Of a stretch of DNA of 8,229 nt, positions 1 to 5,569 are shown piece by piece. The stretch comes from Deltaproteobacteria bacterium. GTDB lineage: Bacteria > Myxococcota_A > Polyangia > HGW-17. The translations under genes and the position numbers were made by a program. Numbering within the stretch: the stretch's first letter is position 1; every line of letters begins with the position of its first letter. The notes below the pieces were generated by a model. That model ran no database searches and was not told the DNA's origin. It worked only from the letters and a program-made list of their open reading frames with translations. The DNA lies in the NCBI GenBank assembly GCA_003249585.1, contig QKIM01000478.1, forward strand, positions 1-8,229, given 5' to 3'.

Positions 1-1942
1 ACATGTTGTCTTCGTTCACCGTGGGATCGGCGGTGAAGCACAGGCCCGTGAGGTAGACGGAACCGGTGGTGGAGGGATCGCAGTCGGAGTTGTCGTCACA
101 GAAGTCGCCCGGCTGCTGGGCGGCGTTTCCCTCGAAGGGCTCACACAGACCTGTGTTGCAGACGCTGCGCCCATAGAATTGTGCACAGTCCCCGTCATCG
201 ATGCAGCCCGAACCCGCCGTAATGGAGACCACGATGTCGTAGGTGGTGGAGGCTGCCGTGGCGGTGTCGTTGTCGTAGTAATACACTCCCACATAGTAGG
301 TCCCCGCGGGGAGCCCGGCCCCGGTGATGCTCTCCGGGTTCTCCACGGTGCCGGCGTAGGCCACGAGGAGCCCGGTGGCGTCGTAGATGACCAGGTCCAG
401 ATCGCCGTCGCTCATGCCCGAGGCCTGGTTCACGGTGAGCACGAACTCGTCGCCCTCCGCAAGGACGAAGGTGAACCAGTCGGTGTCCACAGGGTTTGAG
501 GGGTTGCCGTCGCAGATGCTCTCGGTGATCGTAGCGTCGCTGGTGAGCAGCTCGGCCAGGCTGGGTCGGTCGTTGTCGCCGGACACATTGTCACCACAAC
601 CGGCGCCTGTGGGAACGGTCGCGGCACAGGCGGAGCGGCCGTCGACGGTGGCGGGGCAGATGTCGGTCCCCGAGCAGTCGGAGTCGAGCCAGCAACTGAC
701 ACCTTCGGTGATGACCATCTCGTAGTCCACATCCGTACCCGAGGCGGGTCCGCTGTAGAGGATGACGTTCACACAATAGGTGCCGCCGGCCGTAAGCCCC
801 GTAACAGCCAGGGTCTCGTTGTCGGCGTTGCCCGTTGTACCGGAAGCCAACGTCGTTCCGGAGCAGTCGGTGACCTTGAGGTCCGCATCCGTGGAGCCGT
901 CGTCGGTCCAGGTGACCGTAACCACAACAGTGTCCCCAGGCGCGTCGAAGGCGAACCAGTCTGTGTCGGTGGAACAGACGGCCGCAACATTGGTGGCGTC
1001 GACAGCGACTGTGGCCGGAGCGCTCTCGGACTCGTTGGGCTCGAAGCTGTCCACACCGCAGGTCACACTGCTGGACTCGCACAGGTTTGTGGACACGTTG
1101 CAGGTCTCATATCCGGTGATCTGGCAGTCGACATCGCCATAATCCGGGTCGCAGCCGCAGAAGAGATCGCCGCCCGTGCCGCCGTCCCAGCACCACTGGC
1201 CGTTTGTGTTGGCGGAGCAGGCAGTATCATAGGAGTCAGCCACATCACACTCGCCCGTGGAGATGGTCTGGCAGTTGCTGTCGCAGGTGGCGGTGTTCGG
1301 GGGCTCGCACTCCTCACCCGCCTCCACGAGGTAGTTGCCGCAGACGGCCCCCTCGCTCTGACAGGTGGAGCTGCACCCGTCGCCGCTGGTGGTGTTCCCG
1401 TCGTCGCAATCTTCGCCCACCTCGATGAAGCCGTTGCCGCACACCGCTCCCTCGCTCTGACAGGTCGCGCTGCACCCGTCGCCGTTGGTGGTGTTCCCGT
1501 CGTCGCACTGCTCGCCCGTCTCCACGGCGCCGTTGCCGCAGGTGGCGCCCTCGTTCATGCAGGTGGAGCTGCACCCGTCGCCGCTGGTGGTGTTCCCGTC
1601 GTCGCACTGCTCGCCCGTCTCCACGGCGCCGTTGCCGCAGGTGGCGGACTCGGTGAGGCAGTCGGCGCTGCACCCGTCGCCGTCGAGATTGTTGCCGTCA
1701 TCACACTCCTCGTCGAAGCCGAGGATCCCGTCACCGCAGACGAGGCTCTCCAGAAAACAGTTGGAGGAACAGCCGTCACCACCGACGGTGTTGCCGTCGT
1801 CGCACTGCTCGCCCGTCTCGAGGATGCCGTTGCCGCAGTGGCCCGAGGAGTTGTTGGAGCTCGAGTCATCGTCACAGCCGACGCCGAAGACGAAAAGAGA
1901 GAGAAGAAGGGACAACAAGAATACCGGTTTTGTTTTCATCAT
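1..1942 (-). CDS. Large cell-surface lipoprotein with DUF4215 Cys-rich repeats and two PPC domains (3' end outside window)
   Basis: The frame is open from the ATG at 1942 to base 1 (647 residues seen, no stop), so the C-terminus is missing. An AAGGAG at 1947-1952 lies 4 nt before ATG 1942 and 7 nt before a second in-frame ATG at 1939; the second has the better spacing. Residues 3-22 form a Lys-containing n-region and a Leu/Phe-rich core ending G-V-G-C23, a weak lipobox with Asp at +2. Residues 36-200 are five exact 33-residue repeats (C-G-N-G, C-D-D-G-N-T, G-D-G-C-S-x-x-C); a degenerate sixth spans 201-226. These match the myxobacterial Cys-rich/DUF4215 family. A Cys-rich linker follows. Two beta-rich domains at about 298-420 and 447-577, each with a T-D-W-F core (W329, W489) and a D-A/G-D-L strand, look like PPC domains. 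A Cys-rich tail begins at C580. Repeats and PPC domains are usual in exported, surface-bound proteins. No catalytic domain is visible, though a peptidase could lie beyond the edge. Role unknown. Confidence 0.88.
   Translation of the reverse strand, partial: MMKTKPVFLLSLLLSLFVFGVGCDDDSSSNNSSGHCGNGILETGEQCDDGNTVGGDGCSSNCFLESLVCGDGILGFDEECDDGNNLDGDGCSADCLTESATCGNGAVETGEQCDDGNTTSGDGCSSTCMNEGATCGNGAVETGEQCDDGNTTNGDGCSATCQSEGAVCGNGFIEVGEDCDDGNTTSGDGCSSTCQSEGAVCGNYLVEAGEECEPPNTATCDSNCQTISTGECDVADSYDTACSANTNGQWCWDGGTGGDLFCGCDPDYGDVDCQITGYETCNVSTNLCESSSVTCGVDSFEPNESESAPATVAVDATNVAAVCSTDTDWFAFDAPGDTVVVTVTWTDDGSTDADLKVTDCSGTTLASGTTGNADNETLAVTGLTAGGTYCVNVILYSGPASGTDVDYEMVITEGVSCWLDSDCSGTDICPATVDGRSACAATVPTGAGCGDNVSGDNDRPSLAELLTSDATITESICDGNPSNPVDTDWFTFVLAEGDEFVLTVNQASGMSDGDLDLVIYDATGLLVAYAGTVENPESITGAGLPAGTYYVGVYYYDNDTATAASTTYDIVVSITAGSGCIDDGDCAQFYGRSVCNTGLCEPFEGNAAQQPGDFCDDNSDCDPSTTGSVYLTGLCFTADPTVNEDNM
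1265..1837 (-). repeat. 99-bp tandem repeat array encoding DUF4215 repeats
   Basis: The array has five consecutive units with an exact 99-bp period at 1343-1837, plus a degraded sixth at 1265-1342. The anchor word ctgcacccgt recurs at 1371, 1470, 1569 and 1668, and its diverged equivalent lies 99 bases further on. Bases 1469-1547 and 1568-1646 differ at one position in 79 (1485 versus 1584). Bases 1362-1408 and 1560-1606 are identical over 47. The outer units (nearest 1837) are much more diverged. The period is a multiple of three, so unit gain or loss keeps the reading frame. Confidence 0.93.
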
Positions 1943-2076
1943 AACGCTCCTTGGCCGTGGGTCCGTCAAAGGAAAGCACACCTTTCACACTTGATCAAGC
2001 GGGGAAGAATCATTGACATAATTTTTTCCTTATGCCTGTCGGGAGTACGCAGATCATGGAGCGGAATCAAAGGGGA

Positions 2077-2114
2077 GGACACCATGCGCGGGGCTTCGGC
2101 GGTGCAGGGTGTCC
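2077..2114 (-). terminator. Imperfect hairpin, possible weak terminator
   Basis: Bases 2077-2083 (ggacacc) pair with 2108-2114 (ggtgtcc). After a 1x1 mismatch, 2085-2089 pair with 2102-2106 (one G-T pair), and a short C(TTCG)G tip sits at 2094-2099. The hairpin lies about 50 bases downstream of the stop of the minus-strand gene ending at 2166. No T-run follows it on the minus strand, so it is at best a weak intrinsic terminator or an RNA-stabilising hairpin. The rest of the 1943-2165 gap holds a 10-bp palindrome, cttgatcaag (1990-1999), and no convincing promoter. Confidence 0.3.
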
Positions 2115-2165
2115 CATGGGGGAGGCGGGAAGGCAGGGGGTTTCCGTTTCAGGAATCCTTTACGC

Positions 2166-2855
2166 CTATGGATAGTACCAGAAGGCGAACTGGCGCCCAT
2201 AGGCCATGACGCGCACGTCGCCGGCGTGGCTGCCGAAGAACTCCTCGAGGGCCTGCCAGTCGTATGGCGTGTCGGTGCTGTTGGACCAGTAGTTGGCGCC
2301 GGGGGTCACGTCCAGGGAGCCGCAGAAGGTGAGACACACCATGTTGTTGTCCTCACGGGCCATCTCTATGGAGATGAAGAGATACTCGCCCTGCAGAAGC
2401 TCGATGGAGTCGTCCAGGCGGATGATGGCGCGATGGGGTCCCTCGGTGGCCGGATGGTCGCTGGGCCCGTCGAAGAAGCCGAGGAACTCGGGGACGGCGT
2501 CGGGGATCATGCTGTTGCCGATGAAGACCGCCACCTCGTGGGGGGTGTTGGCGTCGCAGTCCATGTCGTAATCGGTGATAATATCGTAGGCGATGGTCTG
2601 CAGGATGAAAGGATACCGCTCGGGGGTGAGGCGTACGGAGGACCAGTGACCATACTCGCCGGGAGCGGGGATGAGCATGCGGGGATCGGGGCAGTGGATG
2701 TCCCAGGCCGACTCGGCCAGGTTGTTCTCCAGCCGGACGTTCTGGTACACCGCGATCTTCTTGCGGGAGAAGGTCAGCGCGCCCGCTTCCGTGGGCAGGG
2801 CGAGGGCGACGAAGGCGAGGGCCAACGTCAGGACGATGGGTGTTTTCTTATACAT
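2166..2855 (-). CDS. Small secreted protein of unknown family
   Basis: The protein has 229 residues and a complete frame from ATG 2855 to TAG 2166-2168. It starts M-Y-K-K, followed by a Leu/Ala/Val core and a signal-peptidase-I-like A-G-A site near residues 24-26, so export to the periplasm or beyond is likely. There is no lipobox. The mature part has four cysteines (in I-H-C-P, M-D-C-D, V-C-L and F-C-G), an even number that allows disulfides. It is rich in acidic and aromatic residues and ends F-W-Y-Y-P. I recognise no domain. A GGAG lies 11 nt before the ATG, which is a long spacing. A perfect sigma-54 core lies about 110 bases upstream on the same strand with a hairpin between, so the gene appears to have its own activator-dependent promoter. 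The 223-base gap after it argues against close coupling to the repeat lipoprotein. Its function cannot be stated. Confidence 0.8.
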   Translation of the reverse strand: MYKKTPIVLTLALAFVALALPTEAGALTFSRKKIAVYQNVRLENNLAESAWDIHCPDPRMLIPAPGEYGHWSSVRLTPERYPFILQTIAYDIITDYDMDCDANTPHEVAVFIGNSMIPDAVPEFLGFFDGPSDHPATEGPHRAIIRLDDSIELLQGEYLFISIEMAREDNNMVCLTFCGSLDVTPGANYWSNSTDTPYDWQALEEFFGSHAGDVRVMAYGRQFAFWYYP

Positions 2856-2893
2856 TCTGTTACAAACTCCAGGTGAACCGGTGTGCAGACTGG

Positions 2894-2911
2894 CCCGGGA
2901 TCATTCCCGGG
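2894..2911 (-). other. Strong GC hairpin in the leader of the secreted-protein gene
   Basis: cccggga (2894-2900) and tcccggg (2905-2911) are perfectly complementary around the 4-base loop tcat: a 7-bp, nearly all-GC stem. It lies between the predicted sigma-54 start point (about 2952) and the ATG at 2855, about 40 bases before the start codon, so it would fold in the 5' leader. It has no T-run on either strand. It could act in mRNA stability or translation control, or be a protein-binding palindrome. Confidence 0.45.
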
Positions 2912-2963
2912 GCAGCCGAGCCACCGCAGTAAGGGTACAGGTGCCGAAGCGCCCCCCTGTAGC

Positions 2964-2978
2964 GCAAGGCCGGTGCCA
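2964..2978 (-). promoter_or_regulatory. Sigma-54 (RpoN) -24/-12 promoter
   Basis: Reading the minus strand, TGGCAC (2978-2973) is followed by five bases and TTGC (2967-2964). This is an exact match to the TGGCAC-N5-TTGC core, with the invariant GG and GC at the right spacing. Predicted start of transcription is near 2952, giving a leader of about 97 nt before ATG 2855. A near-perfect inverted repeat at 3012-3028 lies upstream and could be an activator site. The motif is short and may occur by chance in GC-rich DNA, but its strand, position and intergenic setting support it. Confidence 0.6.
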
Positions 2979-3011
2979 ACTTAACTTCTTATGTAAAGAG
3001 CTTCAGAAAAA

Positions 3012-3028
3012 GTGACCGCCTCGATCAC
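3012..3028. promoter_or_regulatory. Inverted repeat upstream of the sigma-54 promoter
   Basis: gtgaccg-cct-cgatcac has two 7-base arms that are complementary except at one position. Its centre (3020) is about 68 bp upstream of the predicted sigma-54 start, somewhat closer than usual for an enhancer-binding protein but possible. The rest of the 2856-3157 gap holds the sigma-54 core, the leader hairpin, an AT-rich stretch at about 2979-3062, and a GC-rich stretch at 3068-3120 after the lipoprotein stop. That last stretch has a poor hairpin (gggg/cccc) separated from an A/T run, and I do not call it a terminator. Confidence 0.35.
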
Positions 3029-3157
3029 AACCGACTGTAAACACTGAAAGAAAAAATTACCTAACCATGGCGCGCGGGGGTCTGGGAGCCCCAACACGGC
3101 CACCGCCCCCTGTGTCGAAAATTCACACTGCGTCGCGAAGTACCGGAGGCCCCGGGT

Positions 3158-4042
3158 TCACCAGAACAGATCGGTCATGAGGGGAAAGATGGCCGCTTCA
3201 TTCTCGACGATGTCGGCACAGGTGGTGGACTCCTCCACGGGTCGGAAGCGGTATCGGCTGAGCGTGGGATCGGGGTGGACGGCCCGCTCGATGGGCGTCT
3301 CGAGGATGGTGGTGGAGGCGGCCAGCACATTTTGTTCATCCTGCCACGTAACCAGCCCGTCGAGGCGCTCCATTCCAGAATACATCCCTGAAAGCTCGTT
3401 GACGATACGGTGCACGATGTACATCTCCCCGGCGAGGAGACCCGTGGCCCGAAGCGTCACACCCGGCTGCCCGTCGAGATCCTGATCGTAGACCCGGGGG
3501 TCCTCGGGATCCGTCGGCAGGGTCTCGCCGGCGAGGTCTTCGAGGTGCGCCCCCTGTACCTGCCAGAAGGGATACTGCCGAAGCAGGTATCCCTGAGCCG
3601 TTGATTCCCACGCTCCGGATTTTGTCTCCACGGGAATGGAGGCGATGAAGGCCTCGGGGAATAGCACGGAGACCAGGTCGGTGTCGCTCACCATGCGCAT
3701 GGCGCAGGTCTCCTCGACAAAGACCAGAGCGGTCCCGTCCTGGGTGATCTGTGAGCGCACGAGGGAGATGCTGACGGTGTCCATGGGACCGATCATCGGA
3801 TAGTTCACGATGGAGTAGTTGTACATCTTGCGGGCCCACACTCCGGTGATATCCGGGGGAGGGTCGACTGACCCTCCGTCGGCGTCGGGAGCGGCATCGG
3901 CGGCATCTTCTAAGGTGTCGGCCTGCCCGTCGCCTCCTCCGTCGGACATCCAGTCGTAGGACGTTGACGACTCACAGGCGCCTGTGAAACCTATCAGCAC
4001 TCCACAAACAACAATCCACACGGGAAATTTTTTCGGAATCAT
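3158..4042 (-). CDS. Lipoprotein with acidic linker, unknown function
   Basis: From ATG 4042 to TGA 3158-3160 the protein has 294 residues. The start is chosen because M-I-P-K-K begins an ideal n-region, followed by a Val/Ile/Leu core and T-G-A-C23, an acceptable lipobox with Glu at +2. A TTG 36 bases further out (4078) would add 12 residues. The ribosome site is odd: GGGAAG ends 1 nt before the ATG, while a strong AGGAGG (4068-4073) is 25 nt away. Residues about 25-65 form an Asp/Ala/Gly-rich linker. The globular part opens D-I-T-G-V-W-A, a start often seen in beta-sheet lipoprotein domains, and carries D-Q-D-L-D-G-Q-P-G, which resembles a calcium-binding loop. No enzyme motif is visible. 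It begins 50 bases after the phosphatase stop on the same strand and may be cotranscribed with it. Confidence 0.82.
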   Translation of the reverse strand: MIPKKFPVWIVVCGVLIGFTGACESSTSYDWMSDGGGDGQADTLEDAADAAPDADGGSVDPPPDITGVWARKMYNYSIVNYPMIGPMDTVSISLVRSQITQDGTALVFVEETCAMRMVSDTDLVSVLFPEAFIASIPVETKSGAWESTAQGYLLRQYPFWQVQGAHLEDLAGETLPTDPEDPRVYDQDLDGQPGVTLRATGLLAGEMYIVHRIVNELSGMYSGMERLDGLVTWQDEQNVLAASTTILETPIERAVHPDPTLSRYRFRPVEESTTCADIVENEAAIFPLMTDLFW

Positions 4043-4092
4043 ACTTCCCAATTTACCCCCCCGGGGACCTCCTGTCAATGGGGACGGGGCGG

Positions 4093-4887
4093 CTAGCGGT
4101 CGGGCTCGATGCGGATGACCATGGCGGTGATGTTGTCCTCGCCGCCGGCCTCGTTGGCCGCGTCGACGAGCTTCTCGGCGATCTCGTCGAGATCATCGGT
4201 GGAGAGGGCGATCTCCAGGATCGTGTCGTCGCTGATCATGTCGTTGAGCCCGTCGGAACAGAGGATGAAGAGGTCGTTGAGCTTGGGGTAGATGACCGCC
4301 GAGTCCGGGGTGACCTGGGGGTTGGGACCAATGACGCGGGTGACGACGTTGGTCTTGGTCCCCGAGGCTGCCGCCTCTTCGGGGGTGATGTGCCGCAGGC
4401 GCGCGATGTCGTTGACGTAGGAGTGGTCCTCGAGGAGCAGATCCATGCGCCCGTCACGCACCCGGTAGATGCGCGAGTCCCCCACGTGGGAGATGATGGC
4501 GTAGTTGTCCTCGAAGTAGATGGCCACCACCGTCGTGCCCATGCTCTTGCAGGAGATGTTCTCCTTGCCATGACGATGAACGCGGTCGTTGGTGAGGACG
4601 ATCCCGGACTCCATGCGATAGAGGTTGAACTTGAGGGGGTCCATGTGCATGGGCCACACCGGGTTCCAGCCGTGTCCGGTCGTGATGAAATATTCGGACA
4701 GCGTGTCCACGCACATCTTGGAGGCCACCTCGCCCGCCGCGGCGCCGCCCATGCCGTCGGCGACGATACCGATGGGGATGCTCGCGGGGAGATAGATGGA
4801 GTCCTCGTTGTGTTCGTGATCCTTGCCGATGTCGGTCTCGCCGGCAAATCGGACGCGCATGCCGCTGAAAGGGAAGGATGTACTCAA
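4093..4887 (-). CDS. PP2C-family (PPM) Ser/Thr protein phosphatase
   Basis: This is a metal-dependent phosphatase expected to dephosphorylate Ser/Thr phosphoproteins in the cytoplasm, typically opposing Hanks-type kinases. From TTG 4887 it has 264 residues, a single-domain bacterial size, with no membrane segment. Family motifs appear in order: H-N-E-D29, A-D44-G-M-G-G, M-G-T-T, G-D-S-R-I-Y-R, C-S-D212-G-L, and G-G-E-D251-N-I-T near the end. The metal-binding Asp residues all look intact. The TTG start is preferred because GAGGAG (4895-4900) sits exactly 7 nt before it. ATG 4914 and ATG 4860 are in frame but lack a ribosome site, although 4860 begins close to where the conserved domain starts (M-R-V-R-F-A-G-E-T-D). 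The segment between D-G-M-G-G and M-G-T-T has a W-P-x-x-M-D stretch like myxobacterial homologues. No partner kinase is in the window. The family call is secure; the substrate is unknown. Confidence 0.93.
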   Translation of the reverse strand: MSTSFPFSGMRVRFAGETDIGKDHEHNEDSIYLPASIPIGIVADGMGGAAAGEVASKMCVDTLSEYFITTGHGWNPVWPMHMDPLKFNLYRMESGIVLTNDRVHRHGKENISCKSMGTTVVAIYFEDNYAIISHVGDSRIYRVRDGRMDLLLEDHSYVNDIARLRHITPEEAAASGTKTNVVTRVIGPNPQVTPDSAVIYPKLNDLFILCSDGLNDMISDDTILEIALSTDDLDEIAEKLVDAANEAGGEDNITAMVIRIEPDR

Positions 4888-4960
4888 GGTCGGGCTCCTC
4901 GGAAACGGCGCCATGTAGGGCGCCGGTTGACACTGTGTGCTCTAGCTGACACAAGGATAT

Positions 4961-4975
4961 ATCAAATGATTTGAT
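4961..4975. promoter_or_regulatory. 15-bp perfect palindrome upstream of the phosphatase gene
   Basis: ATCAAAT-G-ATTTGAT is a perfect inverted repeat with 7-base arms around one central base. It sits about 75 bp upstream of the phosphatase start in an AT-rich patch. The form and position suit a dimeric regulator's operator. A direct repeat of TGACAC (4928-4933 and 4947-4952, 19 bases apart) lies between it and the gene. I find no clean -35/-10 pair for the minus strand here. This belongs to the 4888-5213 divergent control region. Confidence 0.4.
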
Positions 4976-5108
4976 TTTTCCACACCCAAATGCAATCCCC
5001 GCGCGATCCCTTTTTTGTGAAGAGAAAAACAAATGCCCCCCCGGGGTTGCCCCCTGCGCGACGCCAACCTGTTCTGAGACCTTGGAAATTGATTCATGGG
5101 GAATTGCC

Positions 5109-5136
5109 TTGACGAATAAAAAAGTCCTGATACATT
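5109..5136 (+). promoter_or_regulatory. Sigma-70-type promoter of infA
   Basis: TTGACG (5109-5114) matches five of six bases of the -35 consensus. It is followed by a 16-base spacer and TACATT (5131-5136) preceded by TGA, giving an extended -10 (TG-n-TACATT). The expected start is near 5143, giving a leader of about 70 nt before the infA ATG. It is the only good plus-strand promoter I see before infA and may also drive kdd-kamA by read-through. Confidence 0.55.
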
Positions 5137-5138
5137 CG

Positions 5139-5200
5139 CCTGCGAAACGGGCTGACCGCAGGAAAATTCCTGCTCTCGGCACGCCGAAGTAACTCAGAGC
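5139..5200 (+). promoter_or_regulatory. Structured infA leader with competing inverted repeats
   Basis: Three pairings are possible. CCTGCG (5139-5144) can pair with CGCAGG (5157-5162). GCAGGAA (5158-5164) can instead pair with TTCCTGC (5167-5173), forming the 16-base palindrome GCAGGAAAATTCCTGC. A third hairpin (TCGG/CCGA within 5175-5187, flanked by GCTC and GAGC) lies just before the ribosome site AGGTGAG (5203-5209). The first two share bases and exclude each other. No T-run follows, so control of translation or stability is more likely than attenuation. The GCAGGAA repeat could also be a DNA operator just downstream of the promoter. Confidence 0.35.
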
Positions 5201-5213
5201 TTAGGTGAGATGA

Positions 5214-5432
5214 ATGTCCAAGGATGACCAAATAGAACTTGAAGGTGAAGTCGTTGAAGTGCTGGCGGGCGGCCAGTTCCGAGTGAAGACCGACAGCGGC
5301 CTGGTGGTACTCTCCCACCTCGCTGGAAAGATGCGCCGCTACCGCATCCGCGTCGTTCTGGGCGACCGTGTGATTGTCGCCGTCTCCCCCTACGATCCCA
5401 CACGGGGGCGTATCATCTACCGCCCCCGCTAG
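5214..5432 (+). CDS. infA: Translation initiation factor IF-1
   Basis: IF-1 is a small OB-fold protein that binds the A site of the 30S subunit during initiation with IF-2 and IF-3. The frame encodes 72 residues, the same length as E. coli IF-1. Family signatures run throughout: I-E-L-E-G-E-V-V-E-V-L, F-R-V near residue 23, a G-K-M-R segment in the middle, I-R-V-V-L-G-D-R-V, S-P-Y-D-P-T-R-G-R-I and a basic C-terminal Y-R-P-R. Start ATG 5214 has AGGTGAG 4-5 nt upstream. It diverges from the phosphatase gene across a ~325-base control region. The next gene begins 137 bases downstream on the same strand. The setting beside lysine catabolic genes rather than ribosomal protein genes is unusual for infA, though single infA genes outside the ribosomal operons are known. 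Confidence 0.96.
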   Translation: MSKDDQIELEGEVVEVLAGGQFRVKTDSGLVVLSHLAGKMRRYRIRVVLGDRVIVAVSPYDPTRGRIIYRPR

Positions 5433-5488
5433 GGGTCCGGTCCACGAGACCAGCCTCCAGCCCAGCTCCCTCTCGCTACTCAACTATC

Positions 5489-5551
5489 CGCCCTCGGGCG
5501 ATGACAACCAACACCCCTCATTCTTTTTTTCCGGGCCGCATGCGGGCGGCC
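5489..5551 (+). other. infA-kdd intergenic hairpins and T-run
   Basis: Between infA and kdd there is a short hairpin CGCCC-TC-GGGCG (5489-5500), a run of seven T (5524-5530) 23 bases later, and a second hairpin GGCCGC/GCGGCC (5534-5551) just before the kdd ribosome site. The T-run is too far from the first hairpin for a standard intrinsic terminator and precedes the second. Partial termination or processing is possible, but read-through into kdd cannot be excluded. I see no clear separate promoter for kdd. Confidence 0.25.
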
Positions 5552-5569
5552 ACCTGACCGGAGGTTGAC

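Noticed and set aside
1265..1837. Tandem array considered as a CRISPR
   Set aside because: The units are contiguous, 99 bp, without spacers, and in frame within a protein-coding gene.
2013..2018. Plus-strand TTGACA as a promoter
   Set aside because: There is no matching -10 at 16-18 bp and no plus-strand gene downstream.
2109..2876. Plus-strand 255-aa open frame opposite the secreted-protein gene
   Set aside because: Low-complexity Gly/Val/Glu translation. The minus-strand frame has a proper signal peptide and promoter instead.
2864..2980. Possible cobalamin-type or other riboswitch upstream of the secreted-protein gene
   Set aside because: A fragment resembles the 3' part of a B12 riboswitch, but the conserved core boxes are not in place and part of the region is explained by the sigma-54 promoter. 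A covariance-model search would settle it.
4078..4974. Plus-strand 298-aa open frame opposite the phosphatase
   Set aside because: Antisense shadow of a gene with all PP2C motifs; its composition is Gly/Val/Asp/His-rich and it has no credible domain.
5036..5055. GC hairpin near ccccggggttgcccc followed on the minus strand by a T-rich run, as a terminator
   Set aside because: No minus-strand gene ends upstream of it. It lies inside the divergent control region, so a terminator has no evident purpose there.
5433..5569. A tRNA or other small RNA between infA and kdd
   Set aside because: No cloverleaf, no CCA end and no T-loop motif. Only two short hairpins and a T-run are present.
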